A program made the position numbers and the translations under genes. This document shows positions 18,217 to 26,740 of a stretch of 64,000 nt of DNA, piece by piece. The notes beneath the pieces were generated by a model. It did no database searches. It saw only the letters and a program-made list of their open reading frames with translations, and was not told the DNA's origin. This stretch comes from Actibacterium mucosum KCTC 23349 (GTDB lineage: Bacteria > Pseudomonadota > Alphaproteobacteria > Rhodobacterales > Rhodobacteraceae), in the NCBI RefSeq assembly GCF_000647975.1, contig NZ_JFKE01000005.1, positions 248,001 to 312,000 on the forward strand, read 5' to 3'. Positions within the stretch are counted from its first letter, which is position 1, and the number at the start of each line of letters is the position of its first letter.

Positions 18217-19323
18217 ATGGCATCAAAAGCCGACATTCGCACTCAGGCGCAGGCGCTGCTGGCGCGGTTTCAGATGGCCGGCGCCGAGGTGGTCGAGGCC
18301 GACATCCTGCAACCGGCCGACATTCTGCTGGACCTTTATGGCGAGGACATGCGGGCGCGCGCCTTCGTGACCGCCGATCCGCTGCGTGGCGAAATGATGC
18401 TGCGCCCCGATTTCACCGTGCCCGTGGTGCGGATGCATATGGACGGTGGCGAGGCCCCGGCGCGCTATGCCTATATGGGCGAGGTGTTTCGCAAGCAGGA
18501 ACACGAGGTTGGCCGGCCGGCAGAATACCTGCAGGCGGGGTTTGAAATCTTTGACAAGGGGGATCCGGCCGAAGCCGATGCCGAGGTCTTTGCGCTCTTT
18601 ACCGAGATGCTGGCGCCCTTGGGTCTGCGGGCGGCCACCGGCGATATCGGCATCCTGCGCGCCGCGGTGCAGGGGCTGTCGACGACCGATCGCCGCAAAG
18701 CCGCGCTGATGCGCCATATCTGGCGACCGCGCCGGTTCCGCGCCATGTTTGACCGGTTTGCCGGCCGTGTGCCGCAGCCCGAGGCGCGCGCCGAACTGGT
18801 ACGGCAGGTGGACGCGCAGGGGCTGGCTACGCTTATGGAACAACGCGCGCCGGCCATCGGCCTGCGCAGCGTGGCCGAGGTTGAAAGCCGCGTTGCGGTG
18901 CTGCGTCACGACATGGCCGCCCCGCCGATCCCGGCCGCCCAGGCCGAGGTGCTGGACCATATCCTCGACCTGCGCGAAACCTCGGAAAACGCGCTGGAAC
19001 ATCTGCGCGACGCGGCAGTGGACCTGCCCAGCCTGGCCGAGGCCGTGGCCCGCGTCGAACGCCGGATGGAGGCGCTGGCCGCGCGCGGCATCGACATGGC
19101 GCGCCTCGATTTCGAGGTCACCTATGGCCGCACCAACATGGAATATTACGACGGGTTCGTGTTCGGCTTTTACGCCGAGGGGCACCCCGACCTGCCGCCG
19201 ATCGCCACCGGTGGTCGGTTCGATGCGCTGACGCGCGAGCTGGGCCAGGGGGCCGAATGCCCGGCGGTGGGCGGCGTGATCCGCCCGGCGCTGATGCTGG
19301 CGGTGACGGAGGGCGCGACATGA
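18217..19323 (+). CDS. hisZ: ATP phosphoribosyltransferase regulatory subunit HisZ
   Basis: A 368-residue HisRS paralogue that lacks aminoacylation and instead forms a complex with short HisG, conferring histidine feedback control. Class II synthetase-like features remain: RGEMMLRPDFTVPVVRMHMD and YAYMGEVFRKQEHEVGRPAE (motif 2-like), with VTYGRTNMEYYDGFVFGFYA in place of the catalytic histidine loop. There is no C-terminal anticodon-binding domain. The ATG at 18217, one base after the hisS stop, is preferred. An ATG at 18205 inside hisS would add four residues and give an 11-base overlap, and is possible. It ends in an ATGA overlap with hisG, expected for partner subunits. Confidence 0.92.
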   Translation: MASKADIRTQAQALLARFQMAGAEVVEADILQPADILLDLYGEDMRARAFVTADPLRGEMMLRPDFTVPVVRMHMDGGEAPARYAYMGEVFRKQEHEVGRPAEYLQAGFEIFDKGDPAEADAEVFALFTEMLAPLGLRAATGDIGILRAAVQGLSTTDRRKAALMRHIWRPRRFRAMFDRFAGRVPQPEARAELVRQVDAQGLATLMEQRAPAIGLRSVAEVESRVAVLRHDMAAPPIPAAQAEVLDHILDLRETSENALEHLRDAAVDLPSLAEAVARVERRMEALAARGIDMARLDFEVTYGRTNMEYYDGFVFGFYAEGHPDLPPIATGGRFDALTRELGQGAECPAVGGVIRPALMLAVTEGAT

Positions 19324-20018
19324 GCCTGAAGCTGGGCGTGCCGTCCAAGGGGCGGCTGATGGACAAGACCTTTGCGTGGTTTGCAGACCGCGGCGTGGCA
19401 CTGCGGCGCACCGGGTCGGATCGCGAATATGCCGGCGCGGTGGACGGGGTCGATGGTGTCGATCTGGTGCTGCTGTCGGCGGGCGAGATCCCGCGCGAAC
19501 TGGCAGCGGGCCGCATCCATATGGGTGTGACCGGCACCGATATGGTGCGCGAACGCATCGCCGACTGGCAGGATCACGTGCGCGAACTGGCGCCAATGGG
19601 GTTCGGCCATGCCGATCTGGTGATCGCGGTGCCGGATTTCTGGGTGGATGTGGACGGGCTGGACGATCTGGACGCTGTCGCAGCCGCCTTCCGCCGCGAA
19701 CATGGTTTCCGCCTGCGGATTGCCACGAAGTACCACCGGCTGGTGCGCGAATTCCTGCGCGAGGCCGGCGTGGCGGATTATCAACTGGTCGACAGCCAGG
19801 GCGCAACCGAAGGCACGGTCAAGAACCTGACCGCCGAGGCCATCGCCGACATCACATCCACCGGGGAAACCCTGCGCGCCAACCACCTGCGCATACTCAG
19901 CGACGGGCTGGTGCACCAATCGCAGGCCACGCTGTTCCGTGGCCGCCGCGACAACTGGAGCGACGAGATGCGCAGCAGCTACACAGCACTGATGGCGGCA
20001 TTGGGGCAGGACGGCTGA
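19320..20018 (+). CDS. hisG: ATP phosphoribosyltransferase, short-form catalytic subunit
   Basis: A 232-residue enzyme catalysing the first step of histidine biosynthesis (ATP + PRPP to phosphoribosyl-ATP). The N-terminus LKLGVPSKGRLMDKTFAWF is family-typical, and the PRPP-binding loop appears as AEAIADITSTGETLRANHLR near residues 172-192. The length is that of the short form, which lacks the C-terminal regulatory ACT-like domain and depends on HisZ, encoded immediately upstream with a four-base overlap. The sequence LLSAGEIPRELAAGRIHMG is also typical. Its 3' end faces the DUF1489 gene across an 80-base gap that contains a palindromic repeat. Confidence 0.95.
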   Translation: MSLKLGVPSKGRLMDKTFAWFADRGVALRRTGSDREYAGAVDGVDGVDLVLLSAGEIPRELAAGRIHMGVTGTDMVRERIADWQDHVRELAPMGFGHADLVIAVPDFWVDVDGLDDLDAVAAAFRREHGFRLRIATKYHRLVREFLREAGVADYQLVDSQGATEGTVKNLTAEAIADITSTGETLRANHLRILSDGLVHQSQATLFRGRRDNWSDEMRSSYTALMAALGQDG

Positions 20019-20058
20019 AGCGGAACGTCCACCCGAGCGCCAAAGCCGCAAGGCGACG

Positions 20059-20096
20059 CGCGAGACAAAGGCTTGCGCCGCAAGGCGCACCTTTGG
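20059..20096. repeat. Palindromic intergenic repeat, copy 1 (possible bidirectional terminator)
   Basis: The unit CGCGAGACAAAGGCTTGCGC continues into CGCAAGGCGCACCTTTGG. It folds as AAAGG...GCGCC-GCAA-GGCGC...CCTTT, with a GNRA-type tetraloop. Related units occur at 53353-53395 (inverted) and 53476-53507. All lie between convergent genes, here hisG and DUF1489, which is where a two-way terminator would be useful. Confidence 0.65.
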
Positions 20097-20097
20097 G

Positions 20098-20526
20098 TCA
20101 ACGAATGCCGATTTCGGCCAAGGCCGCCGACAGCTCGGGCGGAAGATCACTGGCATCCGACCGTTGATCCAGATCCGCGGGCGCATCGGCCTGCGGCAAA
20201 TACCGCCAGCCCTGAAAAGGGCGCCGAGGTGCAGGTTGGGTGCGGATGATCTCTTCGTCCATGACAATCCCACACCGCCGGATGCCGTCCTGACCAATCA
20301 CCTCGTCCAGCCGCAAGATGCGCTGCCGGGCGCCAATCACGCCGCGAAAAACCCAGTAGAGCGAGCCACCATTCAGCAGCTCCGCTTCGCGTTTTGGCCA
20401 CATCCGGGTGACGTGTCGGCAGAGATAGTTCCGCTCAACCTCTTTACGGTGCGCACGCCACGCAATCAGATCGTCAAGGCTGTCCACCCCAACGCAGAGT
20501 TTCACAAGATTGACGGACTTATCCAC
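20098..20526 (-). CDS. DUF1489 family protein
   Basis: A 142-residue protein matching the alphaproteobacterial DUF1489 family: NLVKLCVGVDSLDDLIAWR at the start, HVTRMWPKREAELLNGGSLY, WVFRGVIGARQRILRLDEV, and the late APRRPFQGWRYLPQADAPAD. No catalytic function is established for the family. The GTG at 20526 is preferred to the ATG at 20544 because GGAGG ends five bases before it and the family N-terminus starts near NLVKLC. It is divergent from nrdJ (114-base gap) and convergent with hisG. The charged and aromatic pattern suggests a soluble cytoplasmic protein. Confidence 0.82.
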   Translation of the reverse strand: MDKSVNLVKLCVGVDSLDDLIAWRAHRKEVERNYLCRHVTRMWPKREAELLNGGSLYWVFRGVIGARQRILRLDEVIGQDGIRRCGIVMDEEIIRTQPAPRRPFQGWRYLPQADAPADLDQRSDASDLPPELSAALAEIGIR

Positions 20527-20583
20527 AGAATCCTCCACAGGCATGGCAGATATTGTATGTGTTTTTGTCAGAGCTTCAAACGC

Positions 20584-20612
20584 TTGTGGTAGTGTCGCCG
20601 CACGGCTATTCT
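20584..20612 (+). promoter_or_regulatory. Candidate sigma-70 promoter for nrdJ
   Basis: TTGTGG at 20584-20589 and TATTCT at 20607-20612 are separated by 17 bases and lie 28 bases before the nrdJ ATG. GAGGA precedes the ATG. The leader would be too short for a cobalamin riboswitch. Confidence 0.4.
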
Positions 20613-20640
20613 ATGCGCCCGTCGAACTGAGGATTCCCGC

Positions 20641-22905
20641 ATGACCCGCTTTGCTGCCCCCATTGCCGAACAGATCTGGGACATCAAGTACCGTCTGAAA
20701 GAAGCGGATGGCACGCCCATCGACGGCTCGGTTGAGGATACGTGGCACCGCATTGCGCGCAGCCTGGCCGAGGTGGAAAAGGACCCCGCCGCGTGGGAGC
20801 CGAAATTCTTTGCCGCGCTGGAGGATTTCAAATACCTGCCCGCGGGCCGGATCACCGCGGGCGCGGGCACGGCGCGGTCGGTGACGCTGTTTAACTGTTT
20901 TGTCATGGGCACGGTGCCAGACAATATGGGCGGCATATTCGACATGCTGAAAGAGGCCGCGCTGACCATGCAGCAGGGCGGCGGGATCGGCTATGATTTC
21001 TCGACCATCCGTCCCAAAGGCGCGGATGTGAAGGGCGTGGCCGCCGATGCCAGTGGCCCGCTGAGCTTTATGGATGTCTGGGACGCGATGTGCCGCACCA
21101 TCATGTCGGCGGGCAGCCGGCGCGGCGCGATGATGGCCACGATGCGCTGCGATCACCCCGATATCGAGGATTTCATCACCGCCAAGCAGGACCCGGCGCG
21201 GCTGCGCAACTTCAACCTGTCGGTGCTGGCCACCGATCCGTTTATGGAGGCGGTGAAGGCCGACGGCCCCTGGGATCTGATCTTTGACGGCAAGGTCTAT
21301 AAAACCGTGCAGGCGCGCGATCTGTGGAACCAGATGATGCGCGCCACCTATGATTACGCGGAACCGGGGGTGATTTTCATCGACCGGATCAACGCGATGA
21401 ACAACCTGTCTTATTGCGAGACCATCGCGGCGACCAATCCCTGCGGCGAGCAGCCCCTGCCGCCTTATGGCGCCTGCCTTTTGGGCTCGATCAACCTGGC
21501 GCGGCTGGTGGGCCAGCCGTTTGAGGCCGGGGCGGCGCTGGACGAGGCGGCTTTGGACGATCTGGTCGCCACCGCGGTGCGGATGATGGACAACGTGGTG
21601 GATGCCAGCCGCTTCCCGCTGGAGGCGCAAGCGCAAGAGGCGCAGGCCAAGCGGCGGATCGGGCTGGGGGTTACGGGGCTGGCGGATGCGTTGTTGATGG
21701 TTGGTTTGCGCTATGGCTCGGACGAGGCGGCGCGTCAGACCGAGCGTTGGCTGCACCGGATCGCGCGCGCCGCGTATCTGGCGTCGGTGGAGCTTGCACG
21801 GGAAAAAGGTCCGTTCCCGTTATTTAATGCCGAGAAGTTCCTGGCGTCAGGCCATATGCGCGACATGGACGAAGATGTGCGCGCGGCGATTGCCGAACAT
21901 GGGATACGCAATGCGCTGCTGACCTCGATCGCGCCAACTGGCACGATCAGCCTTTATGCGGGCAATGTCAGCAGCGGGATCGAGCCGGTCTTTGCCTATT
22001 CCTATACCCGCAAGGTGTTGCAGAAGGATGGCAGCCGGACCGAGGAAGAAGTGACCGACTATGCCGTCCAGATGTGGCGCGAGAAGTTTGGCGACGCAGA
22101 CCTGCCCGACTATTTCGTCAACGCCCAGACCCTTGCGCCGCTGGATCATGTGAAGATGCAGGCGGCAGCGCAGAAATGGGTGGATTCGAGCATTTCGAAA
22201 ACCATCAACTGCCCCGAGGACATCAGCTTTGATGCGTTCAAGGATGTCTATATGGAGGCTTACGAGACCGGCTGTAAAGGCTGCACCACGTATCGGCCCA
22301 ATGATGTGACGGGGTCTGTGCTGAGCGTGTCGGAAAGCTCGGACAATGCGCCCGAGGCGGATAGCGGCGCGGATGTCGTTTATATCTCGGAGCCTTTGGA
22401 CCGGCCGCAGGCGTTAGAGGGCAACACCTACAAGCTGAAATGGCCCGACAGCGAGCATGCGATCTATATCACCATCAACGACGTGGTGATCAACGGGCAT
22501 CGGCGGCCGTTCGAGGTGTTCATCAACTCGAAAAACATGGAGCATTTCGCCTGGACCGTGGCGTTGACGCGGATGATCAGCGCGGTGTTCCGGCGCGGCG
22601 GCGATGTGTCGTTTGTGGTGGAAGAGCTGAAGGCGGTGTTTGATCCGCGCGGCGGGGCGTGGATGGCGGGCAAATACGTGCCGTCGATCCTGGCGGCGAT
22701 TGGCGGGGTGATCGAGACGCATCTGGTGCAGATCGGGTTTATCGAGGGTGAGGGGATGGGGCTGAAGACCGACCCGAAGGCCGAGGTCATGGTGGCCGGC
22801 GAAAGGCCGCGCGGGCCGGCCTGCCCCAGCTGCGGCCAGTATGACCTGCAGATGGTCGAGGGCTGCATGACCTGCATGAGTTGCGGGTATTCGAAGTGCG
22901 GATAA
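20641..22905 (+). CDS. nrdJ: Vitamin B12-dependent ribonucleotide reductase (class II)
   Basis: A 754-residue adenosylcobalamin-dependent reductase that supplies deoxyribonucleotides irrespective of oxygen. The active-site segment NPCGEQPLPPYGACLLGSIN has the conserved Asn, Cys and Glu. The early segment QQGGGIGYDFSTIRPKGADV and the late ASVMN-like core (IAPTGTISLYAGNVSSGIEP) are diagnostic of class II enzymes. The C-terminal tail ACPSCGQYDL...CMTCMSCGYSKCG carries paired cysteines that probably relay reducing equivalents from thioredoxin. No nrdA, nrdB or nrdDG is present in this window, so whether NrdJ is the only reductase cannot be judged. The gene stands alone and faces the hybrid kinase. 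Confidence 0.96.
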   Translation: MTRFAAPIAEQIWDIKYRLKEADGTPIDGSVEDTWHRIARSLAEVEKDPAAWEPKFFAALEDFKYLPAGRITAGAGTARSVTLFNCFVMGTVPDNMGGIFDMLKEAALTMQQGGGIGYDFSTIRPKGADVKGVAADASGPLSFMDVWDAMCRTIMSAGSRRGAMMATMRCDHPDIEDFITAKQDPARLRNFNLSVLATDPFMEAVKADGPWDLIFDGKVYKTVQARDLWNQMMRATYDYAEPGVIFIDRINAMNNLSYCETIAATNPCGEQPLPPYGACLLGSINLARLVGQPFEAGAALDEAALDDLVATAVRMMDNVVDASRFPLEAQAQEAQAKRRIGLGVTGLADALLMVGLRYGSDEAARQTERWLHRIARAAYLASVELAREKGPFPLFNAEKFLASGHMRDMDEDVRAAIAEHGIRNALLTSIAPTGTISLYAGNVSSGIEPVFAYSYTRKVLQKDGSRTEEEVTDYAVQMWREKFGDADLPDYFVNAQTLAPLDHVKMQAAAQKWVDSSISKTINCPEDISFDAFKDVYMEAYETGCKGCTTYRPNDVTGSVLSVSESSDNAPEADSGADVVYISEPLDRPQALEGNTYKLKWPDSEHAIYITINDVVINGHRRPFEVFINSKNMEHFAWTVALTRMISAVFRRGGDVSFVVEELKAVFDPRGGAWMAGKYVPSILAAIGGVIETHLVQIGFIEGEGMGLKTDPKAEVMVAGERPRGPACPSCGQYDLQMVEGCMTCMSCGYSKCG

Positions 22906-22910
22906 AGTTT

Positions 22911-25466
22911 TCAGGGTAGGGCGGCCAGAGCCGCCTTGGCGTCTTGCAGCGCCGCTGTGAGTGCTGATTTTGCGTTTGCGGTGGCATCCTTGTCGTCAGC
23001 CTTGGTCGCGGCAGAGAGGATGTCGAGATGTGTCAGCACGCCGGTCAGGCCCAATAGCGCGGCGGCCCCGCGTATCTTGTGCAGTCTTTCGCGCGTTTCG
23101 GAGGGATCAACCGCCGGAAGCGTTGCCAGAGATTGCGCGGTCTCTGCAAAGAAATCGGCCGCGGTGCGGGTCAGCTTTTCATGGCCAAGCACCTGCTTTA
23201 GCTCGGCGAGGACTGTGAAATCCACCCCTCCTTGAGGCTTGGCACGGTTATCGGTGGCAGCAGGCGACGACTGATCCAAGATGCCGCGCAGAACGGGTAG
23301 TCGGATCGGTTTGGTGAACAGTTGCGTCATGCCTGCGTGCAGCGCGCGGTCGCGGTATTCCTCGGATCCATGGGCCGTTAGACCAAAAATCGGCGTTTCG
23401 GCGTTGGGTCCGGTACCTTTGCGGATTTGCTGCGTGGCCTCGATGCCGCCCAGAACCGGCATGCTGATATCCATCAGGACCAACGCAAACGGGCGCGCCG
23501 CGCAGGATTCGATGCCTTCTTGGCCATTGGTGGCCTCGAATACGTTGTGGCCAAGCTGGCTGAGCATGTCACGCAGGACCGAGCGGTTCACGGCGTTGTC
23601 CTCGACGATCAGGATGTCTTGGCTGGCGGTGTCCGGCGTGGTCGCCTCGTCGGTGGATTTGGGTTCGGTCGGGGCGGTTGCAACGCGTTGCAACGGCAGG
23701 GACAGGGTAAAGACGCTGCCTTGGCCCGGGGTGCTGTCAACGGCAAGGTCACCATCCATCAGCCGGGCAATGCGGCGCGAGATGGACAGACCCAACCCGT
23801 CACTACGGGTTTGGCGGCCGGCACCATCTGCCAGTGACGTGAAATCCTGAAAAATCAGGTCGTGGTCTTCGGGTGAAATCCCCGGCCCGGTATCCTGCAC
23901 CTCGATCTTCAGCGCGGTGGTTTGCGGCCCGTTTACCCCCGTGACCATGACGCCGATCGCGCCGGTATCTGTGAATTTGATGGCATTGCCCACGAGGTTG
24001 GTCAGGATTTGCCTCAGACGATTGGCGTCGGCTCGGAAGGGCCGGTTCATCGCCGGGTCAATCTCGAGGCTCAACCGCAGGCCCTTTTCCTGTGCCAGAG
24101 GTTCCAGCACGTCGACAACCTCGTGCACAAGGCTGGACAGCTGAAAGGTGGACGGTGACATGGCCAATGCGCCGCTTTCGATGCGGGTGATGTCCAAGGC
24201 CTCGTTCACATGTTCCAGAAGGATCTCACCCGACGCGGTGGCGATTTGGGCATAGCGTGACTGTTGCGGAGAAAGAGGCGTGGTTTTCAACAGGTCCAGC
24301 ACGCCGAGAATGCCGTTCAGGGGGGTGCGCATCTCGTGGCTCATGACGGCCAGGAATTGCGATTTCGCCTTGTCGGCCTGCTGTGCGCGGTCGCGGGCGT
24401 CGATCAGGCCCTGTTCGTTGATGATACGCTGGCTGATGTCGCGCATATAGGCGATCAGCATGGTTTCCCCCCCAGCACGGGCCGAAGTGATGTTGATCTC
24501 GACCGGGAATTCCTCGCCGCTTTTGCGCAGGGCCGAAAGTTCGATCCGGCCGGAATCTACGACAACCGGTTTTCCCGTGGCCAAGAATCGTTCCATTCCG
24601 TGTTCATGTGCTTCGCGGTACTGCATGGGGATCAGGACATCGGCCATGGGTTTGTCGATGACCTCGTTTCGGGACCAGCCAAATATTTCTTCCGCGGCGG
24701 TGTTGAAGCCACGAATAACGCCGGTCTTGTCGACCGTGACGATGGCATCGAGCGAGGCTGCAACCGTGGCCGACAATCGGCGCGTCGTCAGGCGCAAGGC
24801 GCTGTCGGACCGGCGCACGTGCTGCAACGACTGGTTCAGCCAGATCAGAACACCAACCAATGCGACCAGCAGAGCCACCGCCGCGCCGCCCGTGCGCAGC
24901 AGTGTGGCCGAGAACTCGGCACGTGTTTGTTCGGATTGCGAGGCCTGAACCGAAACCCCCAAGAGGGCCAGCTGACGCACATGGGGGGCGGTTTCGTCCA
25001 CCATCGCAGCCATTTGCGGCAACACGGCGTGGTTCAGCGCGCCGGGTTGATCGAGGACGTCGATCAGTTGGTCGCCGAACAATTGAATTTTTCCGCGCAG
25101 ATCGTCGGCTTTGGCGTTTCCGGCAAACAGTTCGCCAATTTTTCCGGTATCCAGCAACGACAGGCGGCTGAGCATGATGTCCGAGCGGAACCGCACCGTG
25201 TTCAGTTGCGATTGCGGATCGGTGCGCGCAACGGCGACCGCGGCACCAAGGCGCGCCAGCTCGGTCTCGACCTGCGAAAGGGTCCACTGGATGTTGTCGG
25301 TGTCGGTTCTGGCCAGCCCCCGCAAGTCGCGCGCCAGGCTGGAGCCAAACACAAGCAGTGCGAAGAACAGAATGCCAATCGCCGCAAGGATGAAATAGCC
25401 GAAGCGCGCCATACCGGGATCTGCCTTTGCAAGCCTCTGTGGCTTCAGCTTAGACAGGTCGGCCAC
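22911..25466 (-). CDS. Hybrid sensor histidine kinase with PAS, receiver and Hpt domains
   Basis: An 851-residue inner-membrane phosphorelay kinase. Two membrane spans (about residues 20-43 and 192-209) flank a periplasmic helical region of about 145 residues. A PAS domain (about 230-345) precedes HisKA with His377 in FLAVMSHEMRTPLNGILGV. HATPase_c has NLVGNAIKFTDTG, DTGPGISPE and SDGLGLSISRRIA. The receiver has Asp666 in LVLMDISMP, and a C-terminal Hpt domain has His796 in RLHKIRGAAALLG. All four relay sites are therefore on one chain. It starts one base after the stop of the exported molybdopterin-fold protein and is divergent from a NarL-type regulator, its probable final target. Confidence 0.93.
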   Translation of the reverse strand: MADLSKLKPQRLAKADPGMARFGYFILAAIGILFFALLVFGSSLARDLRGLARTDTDNIQWTLSQVETELARLGAAVAVARTDPQSQLNTVRFRSDIMLSRLSLLDTGKIGELFAGNAKADDLRGKIQLFGDQLIDVLDQPGALNHAVLPQMAAMVDETAPHVRQLALLGVSVQASQSEQTRAEFSATLLRTGGAAVALLVALVGVLIWLNQSLQHVRRSDSALRLTTRRLSATVAASLDAIVTVDKTGVIRGFNTAAEEIFGWSRNEVIDKPMADVLIPMQYREAHEHGMERFLATGKPVVVDSGRIELSALRKSGEEFPVEINITSARAGGETMLIAYMRDISQRIINEQGLIDARDRAQQADKAKSQFLAVMSHEMRTPLNGILGVLDLLKTTPLSPQQSRYAQIATASGEILLEHVNEALDITRIESGALAMSPSTFQLSSLVHEVVDVLEPLAQEKGLRLSLEIDPAMNRPFRADANRLRQILTNLVGNAIKFTDTGAIGVMVTGVNGPQTTALKIEVQDTGPGISPEDHDLIFQDFTSLADGAGRQTRSDGLGLSISRRIARLMDGDLAVDSTPGQGSVFTLSLPLQRVATAPTEPKSTDEATTPDTASQDILIVEDNAVNRSVLRDMLSQLGHNVFEATNGQEGIESCAARPFALVLMDISMPVLGGIEATQQIRKGTGPNAETPIFGLTAHGSEEYRDRALHAGMTQLFTKPIRLPVLRGILDQSSPAATDNRAKPQGGVDFTVLAELKQVLGHEKLTRTAADFFAETAQSLATLPAVDPSETRERLHKIRGAAALLGLTGVLTHLDILSAATKADDKDATANAKSALTAALQDAKAALAALP

Positions 25467-25467
25467 G

Positions 25468-25956
25468 TCAATCCAAGATATTCAGGCGAGACAATTGCCA
25501 AACGCTTTGCGAATACACTGTTTCAGTCTGGTATTTGGGATCGGCGTCATACGGGAACACCACCCAGAACGGACCCTTGTCGCGCACTGAAAGGGTGGCG
25601 CCGTCGATGCGCGTGGCGATGATCGGCGCGCTCTCGGCCACGTCCGACATTGGGATCGTCGCGGCATAGTCGTTCAGGGCCACCATCTCGACCGTGGAAC
25701 CGGTCAGACCTGCGGCCTTTATGATCTCGGCCATGGCAACGCCGCTGAAGGTGATCGCCGTGTCCGTCCAGATCGTGGATGTCTCGAAGCTGACCTGCGG
25801 CAGGGCGTCGAGGTCGGACAGTGACAATTCCAGAGTTGTGCCAGTTGGGTTGGCCGACACCACCTGCAAGGCAGGTCCCTCTTCGGCCGATGCGGCAAAG
25901 GCTGCCAGACAAACCGCACCCGCAATTGCAAACCCTGTTGATGAGTGGTGGTTCAT
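25468..25956 (-). CDS. Exported protein with oxidoreductase molybdopterin-binding-like fold, probable sensor partner
   Basis: A 162-residue protein with a signal peptide (about residues 1-25, ending AASAEE). The mature part resembles the second half of the SUOX/YedY fold: TIWTDTAITFSGVAMAEIIK, VEMVALNDYAATIPMSDV, APIIATRIDGATLSV and PFWVVFPYD. The only cysteine lies in the signal peptide, so the mature protein cannot supply the cysteine that binds molybdenum in true enzymes; a ligand-binding role is more likely. The ATG at 25956 has GGGGA at a proper distance; the ATG two codons earlier does not. It ends one base before the hybrid kinase gene, so it probably presents a signal to that kinase in the periplasm. 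That partnership is an inference from gene order. Confidence 0.8.
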   Translation of the reverse strand: MNHHSSTGFAIAGAVCLAAFAASAEEGPALQVVSANPTGTTLELSLSDLDALPQVSFETSTIWTDTAITFSGVAMAEIIKAAGLTGSTVEMVALNDYAATIPMSDVAESAPIIATRIDGATLSVRDKGPFWVVFPYDADPKYQTETVYSQSVWQLSRLNILD

Positions 25957-26122
25957 GGCCATTCCCCGAAACTGTCACTGTCCGATTACCGTTCTACATC
26001 CCAACGCAGGTGCTGTTTGGGTGCAATGGGATAAAATACCTATCCTTTGGTGTAGGTCGGGGTTTGATTGTTAATTATTCCGCGCCATTGTGAGAGGGAA
26101 AGCCAAGAAAGAGTTAACGGTT
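25957..26122. promoter_or_regulatory. Divergent promoter region of the sensor module
   Basis: This gap separates the molybdopterin-fold/kinase operon from the NarL-type regulator. It holds the inverted repeat ACCTA (26038-26042)-N10-TAGGT (26053-26057). The left arm is part of TACCTAT, a match to the TACYYMT heptamer bound by NarL-type regulators, so autoregulation is plausible but unproven. Confidence 0.4.
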
Positions 26123-26740
26123 ATGCCTTGTATTCTTATTGCAGACGACCACGATCTGGTGCGCGAGACGGTTGCGGCCTATTTGGGGCAGGTGGACGAA
26201 TTCACGGTGCTGACGGCGGCCTCGCTGGATGCAGGGATCAAAGTGATCAGCGGCGAGATTCCCGTGGATTTGGCCGTGTTGGATTACAATATGCCAGGTA
26301 TGGATGGGCTGGACGGGCTGGACCGCATGCGTCGCAGCCATCCACAGATCAAAGTGATGCTGCTGTCCGGCAGCGCCACGCGTGAGGTGGCAACAGACGC
26401 GATGGCGCGCGGGGCGGATGGGTTCATTCCCAAGTCCATGCCCGCGTCGTCCATGGTCAACGCGATCCGCTTTGTTCTGGCAGGCGAAAAATACTTTCCG
26501 TTCGACTTTGCCGCCCAGGCAAACGGGGGCAACTCAGCCGCCGAAGATGCCGGCCTGTCTGAACGCGAGCGCCAGACGCTGGAGCAGCTGTGCCTTGGCC
26601 TGACCAACAAGCAGATCGCCCGGAACCTTGGGCTGCAGGAGGTCACGGTAAAGCTGCATGTGAAAAACCTGATGGCCAAGCTGGGTGTCAGCAACCGTAC
26701 GCAGGCGGCCTTGTTGGCCAAGGAACGGCATCTGGTTTAG
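26123..26740 (+). CDS. NarL/LuxR-type response regulator
   Basis: A 205-residue two-domain regulator. The receiver (residues 1-120) starts ILIADDHDLVRETVAAYLG with the acidic pair, has the phosphoacceptor in DLAVLDYNMPGMDGLDGL, and Lys in FIPKSMPASSM. A LuxR-type helix-turn-helix follows (LSERERQTLEQLCLGLTNKQ, then GLQEVTVKLHVKNLMAKLGV). The ATG at 26123 is chosen over the GTG at 26090 because the receiver begins there and AAAGAG lies upstream. It is divergent from the molybdopterin-fold/hybrid-kinase pair and probably receives phosphate from the kinase's Hpt domain. Its stop overlaps the stop of the GntR gene on the other strand. Confidence 0.93.
   Translation: MPCILIADDHDLVRETVAAYLGQVDEFTVLTAASLDAGIKVISGEIPVDLAVLDYNMPGMDGLDGLDRMRRSHPQIKVMLLSGSATREVATDAMARGADGFIPKSMPASSMVNAIRFVLAGEKYFPFDFAAQANGGNSAAEDAGLSERERQTLEQLCLGLTNKQIARNLGLQEVTVKLHVKNLMAKLGVSNRTQAALLAKERHLV

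Noticed and set aside
20545..20640. Cobalamin riboswitch or NrdR box before nrdJ
   Set aside because: The gap is only 114 bases with a promoter 28 bases before the ATG, too short for a B12 aptamer. ATATTGTAT matches just half of an NrdR box.
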